Shown piece after piece: positions 46,401 to 57,503 of a DNA stretch of 64,000 bases (positions are counted from its first letter, which is position 1; each line of letters opens with the position of its first letter). The DNA comes from Campylobacter hyointestinalis subsp. lawsonii (GTDB lineage Bacteria > Campylobacterota > Campylobacteria > Campylobacterales > Campylobacteraceae). The stretch is from assembly GCF_013372165.1 (NCBI RefSeq), contig NZ_CP053828.1, forward strand, positions 1,364,001 to 1,428,000, given 5' to 3'. The notes below the pieces were generated by a model. The model made no database searches. It had not been told where the DNA came from and was given only the letters and a program-made list of their open reading frames with translations. A program made the position numbers and the translations under genes.

Positions 46401-46717
46401 ATGATTTTTTAAAAATTACCGGGGCTTTGAATGATGAAAGTAGAGTAAAAATTCTAGCTTTTTTACAAAAATACGGTACTCTTTGCGTATGCGATCTACA
46501 GAATTCTTTGCAAATGATACAATCTCGCCTTTCAAGACACTTAAAAATCCTAAAAGACGCCGGCTTTTTAAGTGTTGAGAGAAAAGGCGTATGGGCTTAC
46601 TATGGACTTAATGAAAATATGAACTCACACTGCAAAAATGCTTTAAAAGAAATTCGTGATATAGAGCTAAGCTTACCACAGCTAAATAGAGTTTCTATAG
46701 AAGAAAAGTGTTTTTAA
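46388..46717 (+). CDS. arsR: ArsR-family repressor
   Basis: I start at the ATG at 46388 (MENLDDFLKITGALNDESRV), giving 109 residues and 13 nt overlap with the permease gene; a longer frame upstream lies in the permease coding sequence. The winged helix has the metal-binding pair LCVCDL (Cys33, Cys35), the recognition segment QSRLSRHLKIL and a C-terminal Cys108. It probably represses the operon until As(III)- or Sb(III)-type ligands bind. The dyad at 45343 is the likely operator. Confidence 0.9.
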   Translation: MENLDDFLKITGALNDESRVKILAFLQKYGTLCVCDLQNSLQMIQSRLSRHLKILKDAGFLSVERKGVWAYYGLNENMNSHCKNALKEIRDIELSLPQLNRVSIEEKCF

Positions 46718-46733
46718 AATAAAAAACACTTTT
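46704..46733. terminator. Bidirectional terminator between arsR and fabI
   Basis: AAAAGTGTTTTT (46704-46715) and AAAAACACTTTT (46722-46733) form a 12-bp stem that overlaps the arsR stop, between convergent genes. Confidence 0.65.
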
Positions 46734-46740
46734 ATCAAAT

Positions 46741-48241
<1,501 letters not shown>

Positions 48242-48245
<4 letters not shown>

Positions 48246-49450
48246 ATATCATCTTCTCTTAAAAGCACTCTAACTCCAGGTAGCTCCTTGCCCTCTATAA
48301 GCTCCAAGCTAGCACCACCGCCTGTTGAGATAAAGGTCATCTCATCAGTATCCCCAGCTCTCTCAACTACATCAGCAGTATCGCCGCCACCAACCACAGT
48401 AGTAGCAAAGCTCTCGCCAATAGCGTGGCTCATTTTTATGCTACCTTTGCTGAATTTATCCATCTCAAAAACCCCCATAGGGCCATTCCACCAAATGGTT
48501 TGAGCATCGGCAATCGCCTCTTTAAATAGCTTCACACTAGCTGGGCCGATATCTAGCCCCATCCAGCCATTTGGGATCTCTTGAACAGGAACATACTTGA
48601 TCGCACTATCATTGCTAAAACTTTGAGCCGCTACGACATCAACAGGCAGATAAATTTTCACGCCTAGCTCACGGCCTTTTTTAAGAATGTTTGATGCTTC
48701 TTCGACTAACTCTTCTTCTAAAAGGGAATTTCCGATATTTTCACCAAGAGCTTTTAAAAATGTAAATGCCATACCGCCACCGATGATTAATTTATCAATG
48801 CGTGGCAAAAGGTTGGTTAGGGCTTGTAGCTTACCGCTTACTTTAGATCCGCCCGTTACTGCGACAAATGGCCGACTTGGATGGCGGATTAGATTTTGAC
48901 CAAATTCAATCTCTTTAATCAGCAAAAATCCAGCAGCCTTATGCTCGCTATCGTAGCATTGAGTTATAGCATGGACGCTAGAGTGAGCTCTATGACATAC
49001 GCCAAAAGCGTCATTGACATAGTAATCAGCAAATTCGCTAAGAGATTTAGCTAAGTTTATATCATCTTTTGTCTCGCCCTTTTCAAAGCGTAAATTTTCT
49101 AATAACAAAATCTCACCAGATTGTAATTTTTCTACCTTCTCTTTAGCATCATAACCGACTACATCGTGAGCAAATTTAATCTCTCTATCCATCAATCTAC
49201 CTAGTCTTTTTGCTATAGGAAGAAGTGAATATTTATCTTCGTAGCCATTTTTTGGGCGACCTAAGTGGCTAGCTAAGATAACAGAGCAACCCTGATCTAA
49301 AATATATCTGATAGTTGGGATAACTGAGCGGATTCTTCTATCATCTGTGATATTATTAAATTCATCCATAGGTGTGTTAAAATCGCACCTTACAAGAACC
49401 TTGCTACCACTTTTAAATTCAATATCTTTTATAGAAATAATCTCACTCAT
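48242..49450 (-). CDS. pgk: Phosphoglycerate kinase
   Basis: Pgk transfers phosphate between 1,3-bisphosphoglycerate and ADP. The 402-residue protein has the substrate-binding [10 protein letters not shown] and HLGRP regions, GGSKVSGKL and the nucleotide-binding GGGDTADV. It is between gapA (1-nt gap) and tpiA (4-nt overlap), the normal order. Confidence 0.97.
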
Positions 49451-49451
49451 A

Positions 49452-50444
49452 TCACTTCTCGCTTATAAATTTAGCCATTTCAACTAAGCGATTGCTATAG
49501 CCCCACTCATTGTCATACCACGCCATTACCTTAATCATATCACCGCAAATTACTTGAGTTAGATCGGCTGCTACTATGCTTGAGTAGCTTGAAGTGATAA
49601 AATCGCTACTAACTCTCTCATCAAAATCCACAGCCATAATGCCCTTTAGACTTGTCTTACTAGCATTTACAAAAGCAGCGTTTAGCTCTTCTTTGCTCAC
49701 ACTTTTACCCAAAACCGCAGTAAGATCAACCATAGAAACATTTGGCACAGGAACTCTGACGCTTTGTCCGTGTAGTTTGCCATCTAGGCTAGGCATTACT
49801 AATTTCATAGCTTTTGCTGCACCTGTGCTAGTAGGTATTATATTTGCCGCAGCTGCTCTAGAACGCCTAAAATCACGGCATTTGACATCTACTAGGCTTT
49901 GACCATTTGTGTAGGCGTGAATGGTAGTCATTAGACCTTTTTTTATACCATAAAGATCTTCTAATACTCTAGTAACAGGACCTAGGCAGTTGGTGGTACA
50001 ACTTGCGTTGGAGATGATTGTTTGACCTTCGTATTTATCTGAATTTACACCTAAAACAAAGGTTGGAGTGTCATCTTTTGCAGGAGCACTCATAACTACT
50101 TTTTTAGCACCTTGTTTTAGATATGCTTCACATTTTTCAGTTGTGAGAAATTTACCTGTACATTCTAAAACAACGTCGATACCATCTAGATCTAAACTCT
50201 CAATCTCACGAGTAGAATAAACCCTAATCTTTTTGCCATTTACTTCGATATAATCATCATCTACAACATTTACTTCTTTATCAAATTCACCATGAACGGT
50301 ATCGTATTTCAGTAGATATCTAGTCATCTTTCGCTCAGCGGTATCGTTTATAACAGCAAGTTCATATTCAGGATTATTTAATATAATCCTAGCAGCACAT
50401 CTACCGATTCTTCCAAAACCATTGATTGCAATTTTAAGCGCCAT
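49452..50444 (-). CDS. gapA: Glyceraldehyde-3-phosphate dehydrogenase
   Basis: The 330-residue enzyme has the NAD-binding NGFGRIGR and the catalytic Cys149 in SNASCTTNC, followed by [10 protein letters not shown]. In Campylobacter, which mostly lacks phosphofructokinase, this block is chiefly used for gluconeogenesis. It is the first gene of the operon, with AAGGAAT before its ATG. It is divergent from nadD. Confidence 0.97.
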   Translation of the reverse strand: MALKIAINGFGRIGRCAARIILNNPEYELAVINDTAERKMTRYLLKYDTVHGEFDKEVNVVDDDYIEVNGKKIRVYSTREIESLDLDGIDVVLECTGKFLTTEKCEAYLKQGAKKVVMSAPAKDDTPTFVLGVNSDKYEGQTIISNASCTTNCLGPVTRVLEDLYGIKKGLMTTIHAYTNGQSLVDVKCRDFRRSRAAAANIIPTSTGAAKAMKLVMPSLDGKLHGQSVRVPVPNVSMVDLTAVLGKSVSKEELNAAFVNASKTSLKGIMAVDFDERVSSDFITSSYSSIVAADLTQVICGDMIKVMAWYDNEWGYSNRLVEMAKFISEK

Positions 50445-50461
50445 TTTATTCCTTTTTTGGG

Positions 50462-50467
50462 TATAAT
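50462..50467 (+). promoter_or_regulatory. Probable -10 element of nadD-rsfS
   Basis: TATAAT behind a T-rich and GGG-containing stretch, 36 nt before the TTG start, in the divergent gap with gapA. Confidence 0.45.
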
Positions 50468-50503
50468 TAGGGCTTATTTTACTAAAAAAAAGGTTAAAAA
50501 AAA

Positions 50504-51358
50504 TTGAATATAGCTATTTTTGGCGGAAGTTTTGATCCTCCTCATAACGGTCATAATGCAATAGTAAAAACCGCTTTGCTGGTTTTAGATATAGATAAGC
50601 TCATAATTGTCCCAACATTTTTAAATCCATTTAAATCTAAATTTAATACAGATCCAAAAAAACGCCTTGTTTGGTGCGAAACTCTTTGGGGAAATTTAAA
50701 AAAAGTAGAGATCAGTAAGTTTGAAATAGAGCAAAATAGAGCCGTTCCTAGCCTAGAAAGCGTTCTACATTTTAAAAAAATTTATAATCCATCTATAATC
50801 TATCTCATCATCGGTGCAGATCAGCTTAAAAATTTAGAAAAATGGTATAAATTTAATATTTTAAACACCTTAGTAAAATTTGTAGTCGCTTCAAGAGATG
50901 ATATTTATGTACCGCCAAATTTGCAAAAACTAAATTTAAATGTTAAAATCTCATCGACAAAAGTCAGAGACGAGCTTGACTTTTCTAATGTTCCAGAACT
51001 TATACGCAGGGACGTTATCAAATTTTACGAGGAAAAACAGATGCAAGATAGAATAAATAGGATCACAAAACTACTTGATGAAAAAAAAGCTGAAAATATC
51101 GAAGTTGTAGATATGAGTGGTCTTGAGTATTTAGCTAAATTCGTCATCATAGCCACGACTCTTACTGGTCGCCATGCTTACGCGCTTTTAGACGATTTAA
51201 AAACTGAACTTAAGCCAAATGGTGAAGAATTTCTAGGCGTTGAGAGTAGCGATGACTGGACAGTGATCGATCTAGGCGATATTATGATTCATCTTATGAG
51301 TGAAACTTACAGAGCAAAATACAATATAGAAGAATTTTTAAAGACCCTTAAAAAATAA
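50504..51358 (+). CDS. nadD-rsfS: Fused NadD adenylyltransferase and RsfS ribosome-silencing factor
   Basis: Residues 1-178 are nicotinate-nucleotide adenylyltransferase (NAD synthesis): GGSFDPPHNGH and ISSTKVRDEL. Residues 180-284 are RsfS, which binds ribosomal protein L14 and keeps the subunits apart under stress: DRINRITKLLDEKKAENIEV and SSDDWTVIDLGDIMIHLM. In C. jejuni these are adjacent separate genes; here the reading frame is continuous. An internal ATG at 51041, preceded by GAGG 8 nt upstream, could start a separate RsfS. The first start is TTG at 50504. Confidence 0.85.
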   Translation: MNIAIFGGSFDPPHNGHNAIVKTALLVLDIDKLIIVPTFLNPFKSKFNTDPKKRLVWCETLWGNLKKVEISKFEIEQNRAVPSLESVLHFKKIYNPSIIYLIIGADQLKNLEKWYKFNILNTLVKFVVASRDDIYVPPNLQKLNLNVKISSTKVRDELDFSNVPELIRRDVIKFYEEKQMQDRINRITKLLDEKKAENIEVVDMSGLEYLAKFVIIATTLTGRHAYALLDDLKTELKPNGEEFLGVESSDDWTVIDLGDIMIHLMSETYRAKYNIEEFLKTLKK

Positions 51359-51363
51359 ATTTG

Positions 51364-51394
51364 AGCCTTTTAAATTCTTCTATTTTAAAAGGCT
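51364..51394. terminator. Bidirectional terminator between nadD-rsfS and yeiH
   Basis: AGCCTTTTAAA (51364-51374) pairs perfectly with TTTAAAAGGCT (51384-51394) between two convergent genes. Confidence 0.7.
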
Positions 51395-51396
51395 TA

Positions 51397-52422
51397 TCAA
51401 ATAAAACTTTTAGCCAAAATAAATCCTAAAAACATCAACCAAAAAAACAAAATAGTAGCCAATATAAAAGGTATTTTTCCAGCACTTTTTAAAGCGTTTT
51501 TCGTGATAGTAAGCCCAAGAGCTCCCATCGCCACGCATAGCATAAAAGTATCAGATAAATTTATCAATGGCATCAGCGTATCTCTAGGAAAAAATGGTAA
51601 TGAGCCGACCATTAAAGCCACTATAAACCAAACTGCGAAGTAAGGGAAAGACCCTTTTTTATCACCTTTTTTCTTTTCGCATAAAAAATATAAGCTAAAC
51701 ACGCTTAACAAGATCAAAAATGGCACTAGCATCAAAACTCTAAGCATCTTAACAATGACAGCAACTCTAGCGCCGTCTTCTCCTATGGCATTTCCCGCTG
51801 CTAGAGCGTGAGCTACTTCGTGCAAGCTAACTCCGCTCATAAACCCTGCTTCTAGCTCACTAAGTCCGCTAAAACCAAGATTGTAGATCAAAGGATATAG
51901 AAACATTCCCAAACTTCCAAAGACGACAACAGTGCAAATCGCCACGGCGACTCTGTTTGAATCAGCGTTTGCTACACTATTTGTAGCCAAGACAGCCGCA
52001 GCGCCACATATGCTAGAGCCTGAGCTAATAAGAACTGCCGATTTTTTATCAAGCCCAAGTTTTATGCCTATAAAATACCCAAGTAAAAATGTACTAAAAA
52101 CAATGATCGCGGCAGAGACAACACCGCCAAACCCTACGCTTAAAGCTTCATTCATAGTAATACGAAAGCCGTAAAATATAACGCCAAGTCTTAAAATTTG
52201 CTTCGTACAAACAGCTAAAACTCCTGTTTTACTCACAAGAGTGACTAAAGAATGAGCGGTATTTCCAAAAAAAGCACCCAAAACTACAGCTATGATGAGT
52301 GCTGATATACCAAGTTTTGCAAATAGTTCTGTTAGTGAAAGACTATAAGCACAAACTCCAAGTATCATCATAAAAATCCAAGCTTTTACCCGTCTTTTGG
52401 TATAAATATCTTTATGAGTCAT
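51397..52422 (-). CDS. YeiH-family putative sulfate exporter
   Basis: The 341-residue protein has ten or so membrane helices and the family segments LRLGVIFYGFRITMNEAL, SSGSSICGAAAVLAT and SGVSLHEVAHALAAGNAIG. YeiH proteins are annotated as sulfate exporters on limited evidence. They are often paired with a divergent LysR regulator, and a LysR fragment lies just upstream here. GGGAAAAAT precedes the ATG. Confidence 0.85.
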   Translation of the reverse strand: MTHKDIYTKRRVKAWIFMMILGVCAYSLSLTELFAKLGISALIIAVVLGAFFGNTAHSLVTLVSKTGVLAVCTKQILRLGVIFYGFRITMNEALSVGFGGVVSAAIIVFSTFLLGYFIGIKLGLDKKSAVLISSGSSICGAAAVLATNSVANADSNRVAVAICTVVVFGSLGMFLYPLIYNLGFSGLSELEAGFMSGVSLHEVAHALAAGNAIGEDGARVAVIVKMLRVLMLVPFLILLSVFSLYFLCEKKKGDKKGSFPYFAVWFIVALMVGSLPFFPRDTLMPLINLSDTFMLCVAMGALGLTITKNALKSAGKIPFILATILFFWLMFLGFILAKSFI

Positions 52423-52479
52423 ATTTTTCCCTTTTTTATGAATTATACTAAAAATGGCTTTAATATATATTTTTTATAT

Positions 52480-52640
52480 GGATAAATAATAGATAGAACA
52501 CTTCTTAAGGCTATGTTGGCTAAAAAATGTAAGCATAGGTGCAAAGGAATTCTTTCAAACTCCATAAAAGAGCTAGAAAAATCGTTAAACGGGCTACTTT
52601 TTGATAGAAATCTCATCTTAAATCAAAAAAGGTAAAGCAT
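52480..52640 (+). pseudogene. LysR-type regulator fragment
   Basis: In the 455-nt gap divergent from yeiH, the plus strand encodes ILSNSIKELEKSLNGLLFDR, which is the recognition helix and wing of a LysR regulator (S.S..I..LE..L...LF.R). A stop follows, and the ligand-binding part is lost; only broken frames fill the rest to 52870. It was probably the activator of yeiH. Confidence 0.65.
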
Positions 52641-52877
52641 TTCTCAAAATGATAACGCTGATATAACTCTCTTAAAGAAGCAAGGCTTAAAATGCAAAGC
52701 AGATCTATTTTAAATTTAAATATTTTATCCAGCCAAAATATAAAAAACTATCTTTTAGCAGAGCAGCGCTAAATGATAAATTTAATATCAAATTCAACAT
52801 AAAACTATACAAATGAGTTGTTAGAGTATAAATATGAGTGAATCTACGATAAAAATATCTCAAAAATAGCATCAAAC

Positions 52878-54470
52878 TCAATGCTCCATCTTCTCTTTTG
52901 CCTTGATCCCCATAAGATTTAGAGCTACTTTAATGCTTAGAGCCACGACTGAAAATAGCTTTAAGTACTCATTTTCATTACTAGTGCCTACCACGCGATT
53001 TTCATTATAAAATTTATGGAAACTCGCACTTAAAGTTTTAAGATAATCAGGCAGCTTATGTAAAGATCTTGAACTAAACGCATCTTCTAAAACCTCAGGC
53101 AATAAAAGAGCTTCAAAAAGGAGATTTTTCGCATTTTCATCCAAGCTTGAAAGATCGGCATTTATGACGTCGCTAGGTGATTTTTTGGCTTTTGAGAAAA
53201 TTTGATTTATTCTAGCGTGTGCGTAATTTATATAAAAAATAGGATTTGAGCTATCTTGCTTTTTAAGCTCATCTATATCAAACTCAAGACTGCTCGTATT
53301 TGCTTTTGAGATAAATATAAATCTAAGCGCGTCACTTCCTATCTCGCTTAAGATATCGCTCATAAGCACACTAGTTCCTGCTCGCTTACTCATCTTAAAT
53401 GGTTTTCCGTCTTTTAATAAGCTAACCATCTGCATCAATATAACTTCAAGACGATTTTCATCATAACCTAAAAAATGTATAGCAGCTTTTAGCCTAGCTA
53501 TATATCCGTGATGATCTGCCCCCCAAATATTTATATAATGATCAAAATTCTTCTCAAATTTAGCATTGTGATAAACTATATCTCCAGCTAGATATGTAGG
53601 TCTGCCGTCATTTCTTACTACAACTCTATCGTTGTCATCGCCTAGTTTTGTAGAGGCTATATAGATAGTGCCTTCTTTTTCATACATCTCACCACTATTT
53701 TCAAGCTTTTTTATAGTTGGCTCAAGACAATTATAAAGCGCTTTTTCACTAGCCCAACTTTCTATAAATATACCAACGTCGCTGAGATCTTTTTTAATGA
53801 CCTTCAAAACCTCATCTTTACCAAATTCTGCAAGCTCTAGATTTCTACTTTCATCATAAAATATCTCTTTGCCAAATTTATCAAGCGCAAGTCTAGCGAT
53901 ATCTTCGATATATTCGCCACGATAATATTTCTCAGGATACTGCACATTTTCACCAAATAAAACTTCACGGGCAAAAAGACTTATTGATACACCAAGTAGA
54001 TCTATCTGATTTCCTGCATCATTTATATAGTACTCTGTAAAAACATCTTTTCCTATATGTCTAGCTATCCTTGCTAATGTATCGCCATAAACCGCGCCTC
54101 TTACATGCCCTATATGCAAAGGTCCGGTTGGATTTGCGCTGATATACTCAATAAAGATGCTTTCTTTATTTGATATATTAGTGCCAAAAGCGTTATCAAG
54201 TTTTAAAGCTTTAGTTGCTAAATCATCTAAAAACTCACCTTTGAGCTTTAAATTTAGATATCCGTTTATCGAGATAGCATCAAATAACTTGCTATTTTTA
54301 AATTTATTTGCAATTTCTTCTGCTATAAGCATAGGAGATTTTTTAAGCTCTTTAGCCAAGCTAAATGCAAGTGGAGTTGCATAGTGGGCTAAATTTTTAT
54401 CTTTTGGTTTTTCTAAGATAAAGTCACGCTCTAAAATACTATAAATTTCAGCTTTAACACTATTTTTCAT
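52878..54470 (-). CDS. argS: Arginyl-tRNA synthetase
   Basis: ArgS charges tRNA-Arg. The class I signatures HIGHVRGA and KMSKRAG are present and the C-terminal anticodon-binding domain with the ALNLMG end is complete (530 residues). I start at the ATG at 54470 whose A is shared with the tatA TGA stop (TGATG), giving translational coupling, rather than at the TTG one codon earlier. Confidence 0.97.
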   Translation of the reverse strand: MKNSVKAEIYSILERDFILEKPKDKNLAHYATPLAFSLAKELKKSPMLIAEEIANKFKNSKLFDAISINGYLNLKLKGEFLDDLATKALKLDNAFGTNISNKESIFIEYISANPTGPLHIGHVRGAVYGDTLARIARHIGKDVFTEYYINDAGNQIDLLGVSISLFAREVLFGENVQYPEKYYRGEYIEDIARLALDKFGKEIFYDESRNLELAEFGKDEVLKVIKKDLSDVGIFIESWASEKALYNCLEPTIKKLENSGEMYEKEGTIYIASTKLGDDNDRVVVRNDGRPTYLAGDIVYHNAKFEKNFDHYINIWGADHHGYIARLKAAIHFLGYDENRLEVILMQMVSLLKDGKPFKMSKRAGTSVLMSDILSEIGSDALRFIFISKANTSSLEFDIDELKKQDSSNPIFYINYAHARINQIFSKAKKSPSDVINADLSSLDENAKNLLFEALLLPEVLEDAFSSRSLHKLPDYLKTLSASFHKFYNENRVVGTSNENEYLKLFSVVALSIKVALNLMGIKAKEKMEH

Positions 54471-54682
54471 CAAACGTTCTTTGTGGTTTCATTTTGTTTT
54501 TGAACGTTCTGTGTATCTTCAGCTTTTTCTATTTTTTCTACTGGCTCATCTTCCATCTCTTTTTTAAAACTTTTTATACCTTTACCGACACCTTTTGCTA
54601 GTTCTGGTATCTTTTTTGCTCCAAATAATAAAACGACTATAGCAAGTACTATTAGCCAGTGTCCCATACTAAAACTACCCAT
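54470..54682 (-). CDS. tatA: Sec-independent translocase subunit TatA
   Basis: The 70-residue protein has one N-terminal membrane helix, then [17 protein letters not shown], the amphipathic helix of TatA, and a charged tail. TatA forms the pore for folded proteins with twin-arginine signals, such as the aldo/keto reductase at 41278. Order gmk-tatA-argS is conserved in Campylobacter. GGAG precedes the ATG. Confidence 0.93.
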   Translation of the reverse strand: MGSFSMGHWLIVLAIVVLLFGAKKIPELAKGVGKGIKSFKKEMEDEPVEKIEKAEDTQNVQKQNETTKNV

Positions 54683-54743
54683 ATTTTCTCCTTAATTTTA
54701 AAAATATTCTAACATAAAATTATAAATTTAACAAACAGATAAA

Positions 54744-55355
54744 TTACTGATTGCACCAATCATCAATCACTTGATTTACGGCATAATTTTCGACTTTTAC
54801 TAAAAGAGAGCTAAAAATAGCCCTTAAATCTAGATATGATTTTTCTAAATTTTCATTGATGATTAAGTAGTCATATTCACTTATGTGAGCCATCTCGGTA
54901 GCAGCGTTAAAAAGCCTATTTTCTATAACTTCATCGCTATCAGTACCTCTAAGTTTTAGTCGTTTTTTTAGTTCGTCTCTATTTTTGGTAGTGACAAAAA
55001 CTGATGTTATAATTTCGCCGTATTTTTTTTGTGCTAGATGAAAACCTTGCACGTCTATATCAAAGATGACGATCTTTCCAGCTTTTAGAGCTGCTTCAAC
55101 TGGCTCAAGACTAGTTCCATAATAATTCTTATGCACTTGCGCCCACTCTAAAAATTTACCCTCATCTATACCTCTTTTAAATTCATCTTCGCTGATATAA
55201 TGATAGCTTACCCCAGGAATCTCGCCTTCTCTTATACTTCTAGTAGTGCTTGAAATGGAAAAATAAATATCATCAAATTCACTCATCAATCTTGATAAAA
55301 GCGTACTTTTTCCACTTCCACTAGGACCACTTAAGATAAGAATTTGTCCGCTCAC
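54744..55355 (-). CDS. gmk: Guanylate kinase
   Basis: Gmk phosphorylates GMP to GDP. The P-loop GPSGSGKS (10-17), the GMP-binding STTRSIREGE and YHYISEDEF and the lid region KRLKLRGTDS are in place; 203 residues is normal. It overlaps the acidic protein gene by 4 nt. Confidence 0.97.
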   Translation of the reverse strand: MSGQILILSGPSGSGKSTLLSRLMSEFDDIYFSISSTTRSIREGEIPGVSYHYISEDEFKRGIDEGKFLEWAQVHKNYYGTSLEPVEAALKAGKIVIFDIDVQGFHLAQKKYGEIITSVFVTTKNRDELKKRLKLRGTDSDEVIENRLFNAATEMAHISEYDYLIINENLEKSYLDLRAIFSSLLVKVENYAVNQVIDDWCNQ

Positions 55356-56641
55356 TCTTTTTCCTCAAAACTGATATTTATCTTTATATTTAGTCCTTTT
55401 AAGACCTCTTTTAAAGATCCACTACTTAGCAGAGTTTCTAGCTCTTTTCCTATATTTTGTGCTAATTCGCCTGACAACACATCTTTTGTCTGTGGTAGAT
55501 TTTGCGTTGTCTCAATGATAGGCTCATCTAAAGCTTCTTTTATCTCATCTTCTTTTATCTCATCAAGATTTTTTAAATTTTCATTTGGTTCCATATCTTC
55601 TTCTAAATCTTTCAAATTTTGAGTATCATCATCTATATTTTCTTGTTCTTCTTCATCTGATATAGCTTGTTTTTCATCTTCTATATCTTGTAAATCAAGA
55701 TCTTCTTTTAAGCTGTCTATATCTTCAAAGGTAAGCTCATCTTGCTCTTTTATATCGCTATACTCTTCTATATCGTTTTCATCAAGATCTTTAGCATCTA
55801 GATCCATTTGGTCTATCTCATCGATCATACTACTAAGTTCATCAAGCTCTTTGTCGCTATTTTTAGTTTGGATATTCTCTTTAACATCTTCATCATTTAG
55901 CTCATCAAGCTCATCTTCTTTTATAAACTCATCATCTTTTTCGCCATTCTCATCTATCTTTTCACTTTCAAGATCATCTAAATTTAAATCACCATCTAGC
56001 TCATCTTTCGCGTTGTCGTCTTCTTTTATTTGTATTTGAGTATTTTGAGCTTGATCGTTTTGTATTTCATCTGGTTCTGATTTTTCATTTGATTTTTCAT
56101 TTGATTTTTCATTTGATTTTTCATCTGATTTTTCATCAGTTAAAGCGTTATTAGTCGCTTTATCGTCATCATCAAGATCTAAAAAGCTATCATCTAAAGC
56201 TTCTATCTCATCTTGATTATCTTCAAAATCAGCGTCTTTAATATCTTCAAACTCTCCAAATTCATTTCCTAGCTTTACGTTATCATAAGCATCTAGATCG
56301 TTAAAATCGCTATTTTTATCTTCAGCTTTATCGTGATTTTTAGGGCTGATTATTTTTTCTACAGTCTCTATAAAATCCGTTGGCAAAAATGGTTTTTCCA
56401 ATATTTGAGCATTTTCATCTATTTTGTTACCTCTAGGAACCAAATATAAAATATTTTTAGCATAAGAACTATAATCTACGTCTTTATCAAAAAGAGAGCT
56501 ATCACATATTAGTAGCTCATTATCCTTACTAGTTATATCTTCTAGATTTTTGACTTCGTTAAATTCATAGCCAAGTCTTGTAAGACTTATATTGATAAGA
56601 CGAGAAACAGCTGGATTATCATTTACTACAATAACTTTCAT
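55352..56641 (-). CDS. Highly acidic protein with receiver-like N terminus
   Basis: Residues 1-100 resemble a response-regulator receiver domain (MKVIVVNDNPAVSRLI, ELLICDSSLF, EKPFLPTDFIETVEKI), with a KPF-type loop but an altered acidic pocket. The remaining 330 residues are rich in Asp, Glu, Asn and Ser, with coiled-coil-like and repetitive stretches including SNEK repeats, and end in LKGLNIKINISFEEKE. C. jejuni has a highly acidic protein at the same place beside fliR and gmk. Its function is unknown; a role linked to flagella is possible from position. Confidence 0.8.
   Translation of the reverse strand: MKVIVVNDNPAVSRLINISLTRLGYEFNEVKNLEDITSKDNELLICDSSLFDKDVDYSSYAKNILYLVPRGNKIDENAQILEKPFLPTDFIETVEKIISPKNHDKAEDKNSDFNDLDAYDNVKLGNEFGEFEDIKDADFEDNQDEIEALDDSFLDLDDDDKATNNALTDEKSDEKSNEKSNEKSNEKSEPDEIQNDQAQNTQIQIKEDDNAKDELDGDLNLDDLESEKIDENGEKDDEFIKEDELDELNDEDVKENIQTKNSDKELDELSSMIDEIDQMDLDAKDLDENDIEEYSDIKEQDELTFEDIDSLKEDLDLQDIEDEKQAISDEEEQENIDDDTQNLKDLEEDMEPNENLKNLDEIKEDEIKEALDEPIIETTQNLPQTKDVLSGELAQNIGKELETLLSSGSLKEVLKGLNIKINISFEEKE
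56079..56138 (-). repeat. In-frame 12-bp tandem repeats (SNEK)
   Basis: Five units starting at 56079, 56091, 56103, 56115 and 56127 share GATTTTTCAT and differ at one or two bases. They encode SDEK and SNEK units in the acidic protein. Copy-number change would alter length but not frame. Confidence 0.85.
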
Positions 56642-56703
56642 TTTAGCCCCTTACACAATAATTTTATGTATTTTACGCTATTTTTCATTATTAAAAGCTT
56701 TAT

Positions 56704-57477
56704 TTAAAAAAATAAGCCTGGTAAATCATTAAAAACTCTCATCATTAAAGTGGTAAAAAGTTTTACTAAAGCAGAGATTATAGCTGCTAAAACTACAAAT
56801 CCTATTGCGATCTTTATAGGGAAACCTACGACTAAAAGGTTAAACTGCGGCATAGTTTTCATAAGCATACCAAAGATAAGATCGGCTAAAAGAGACAGTG
56901 CCAAAATAGGAAACGATATAATAAAACCAAATAAAAATAGATTCATAACACCTTTTGCGGTATATCTTACTATATTTTCATCTGGATAAAATCCACCAAG
57001 TGGAATGAAATTTAGCGAATAAGCTATAAATTGCAATATGATATGATGTCCATCAAATAGCAAAAATGCAAGTAAAACTATGAAATTTAGTATATTTGAG
57101 ATAAGCGGTGAGTTCATACCGCTTTGTGGATCTATAACGCTAGCCATAGAAAAACCCATTATCATTGATATCTGTTCGCCTGCTAGCTGGATAGCTCCAA
57201 AAACAAGCATCAAAAGCACTCCGGCACAAAGTCCAAACATAAGCTCAGCAAATGTTTCTAATATGAGATATTCTATTTGCAAATTAGTAACATCGACAGA
57301 TAAACTAGCTAAAGGAAATAAAAAAATAGTAAGCATAAAAGCTAAAGCGGTTTTTACAACAACTGGAATTTGCATATGGCTAAAAAATGGAAAAAATATC
57401 ATCAATGCACCAGTTCTTACAAAAAGAAGAAAAAACGTTACTACATTATTTTGACCTAAGAAATTGACAAACTCCAT
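56704..57477 (-). CDS. fliR: Flagellar biosynthesis protein FliR
   Basis: FliR is part of the flagellar type III export gate. The 257-residue protein is nearly all hydrophobic helices, with LLFVRTGALMIFFPFF, AGEQISMIMGFSMASVIDPQ and the FGMLMKTMPQFNLLVVGFPI segment conserved in FliR/SpaR. C. jejuni has the same neighbours. It starts 26 nt after the ABC ATPase gene. Confidence 0.95.
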   Translation of the reverse strand: MEFVNFLGQNNVVTFFLLFVRTGALMIFFPFFSHMQIPVVVKTALAFMLTIFLFPLASLSVDVTNLQIEYLILETFAELMFGLCAGVLLMLVFGAIQLAGEQISMIMGFSMASVIDPQSGMNSPLISNILNFIVLLAFLLFDGHHIILQFIAYSLNFIPLGGFYPDENIVRYTAKGVMNLFLFGFIISFPILALSLLADLIFGMLMKTMPQFNLLVVGFPIKIAIGFVVLAAIISALVKLFTTLMMRVFNDLPGLFF

Positions 57478-57503
57478 AATTTTGCTCTAAATTTTTTATA
57501 AAT

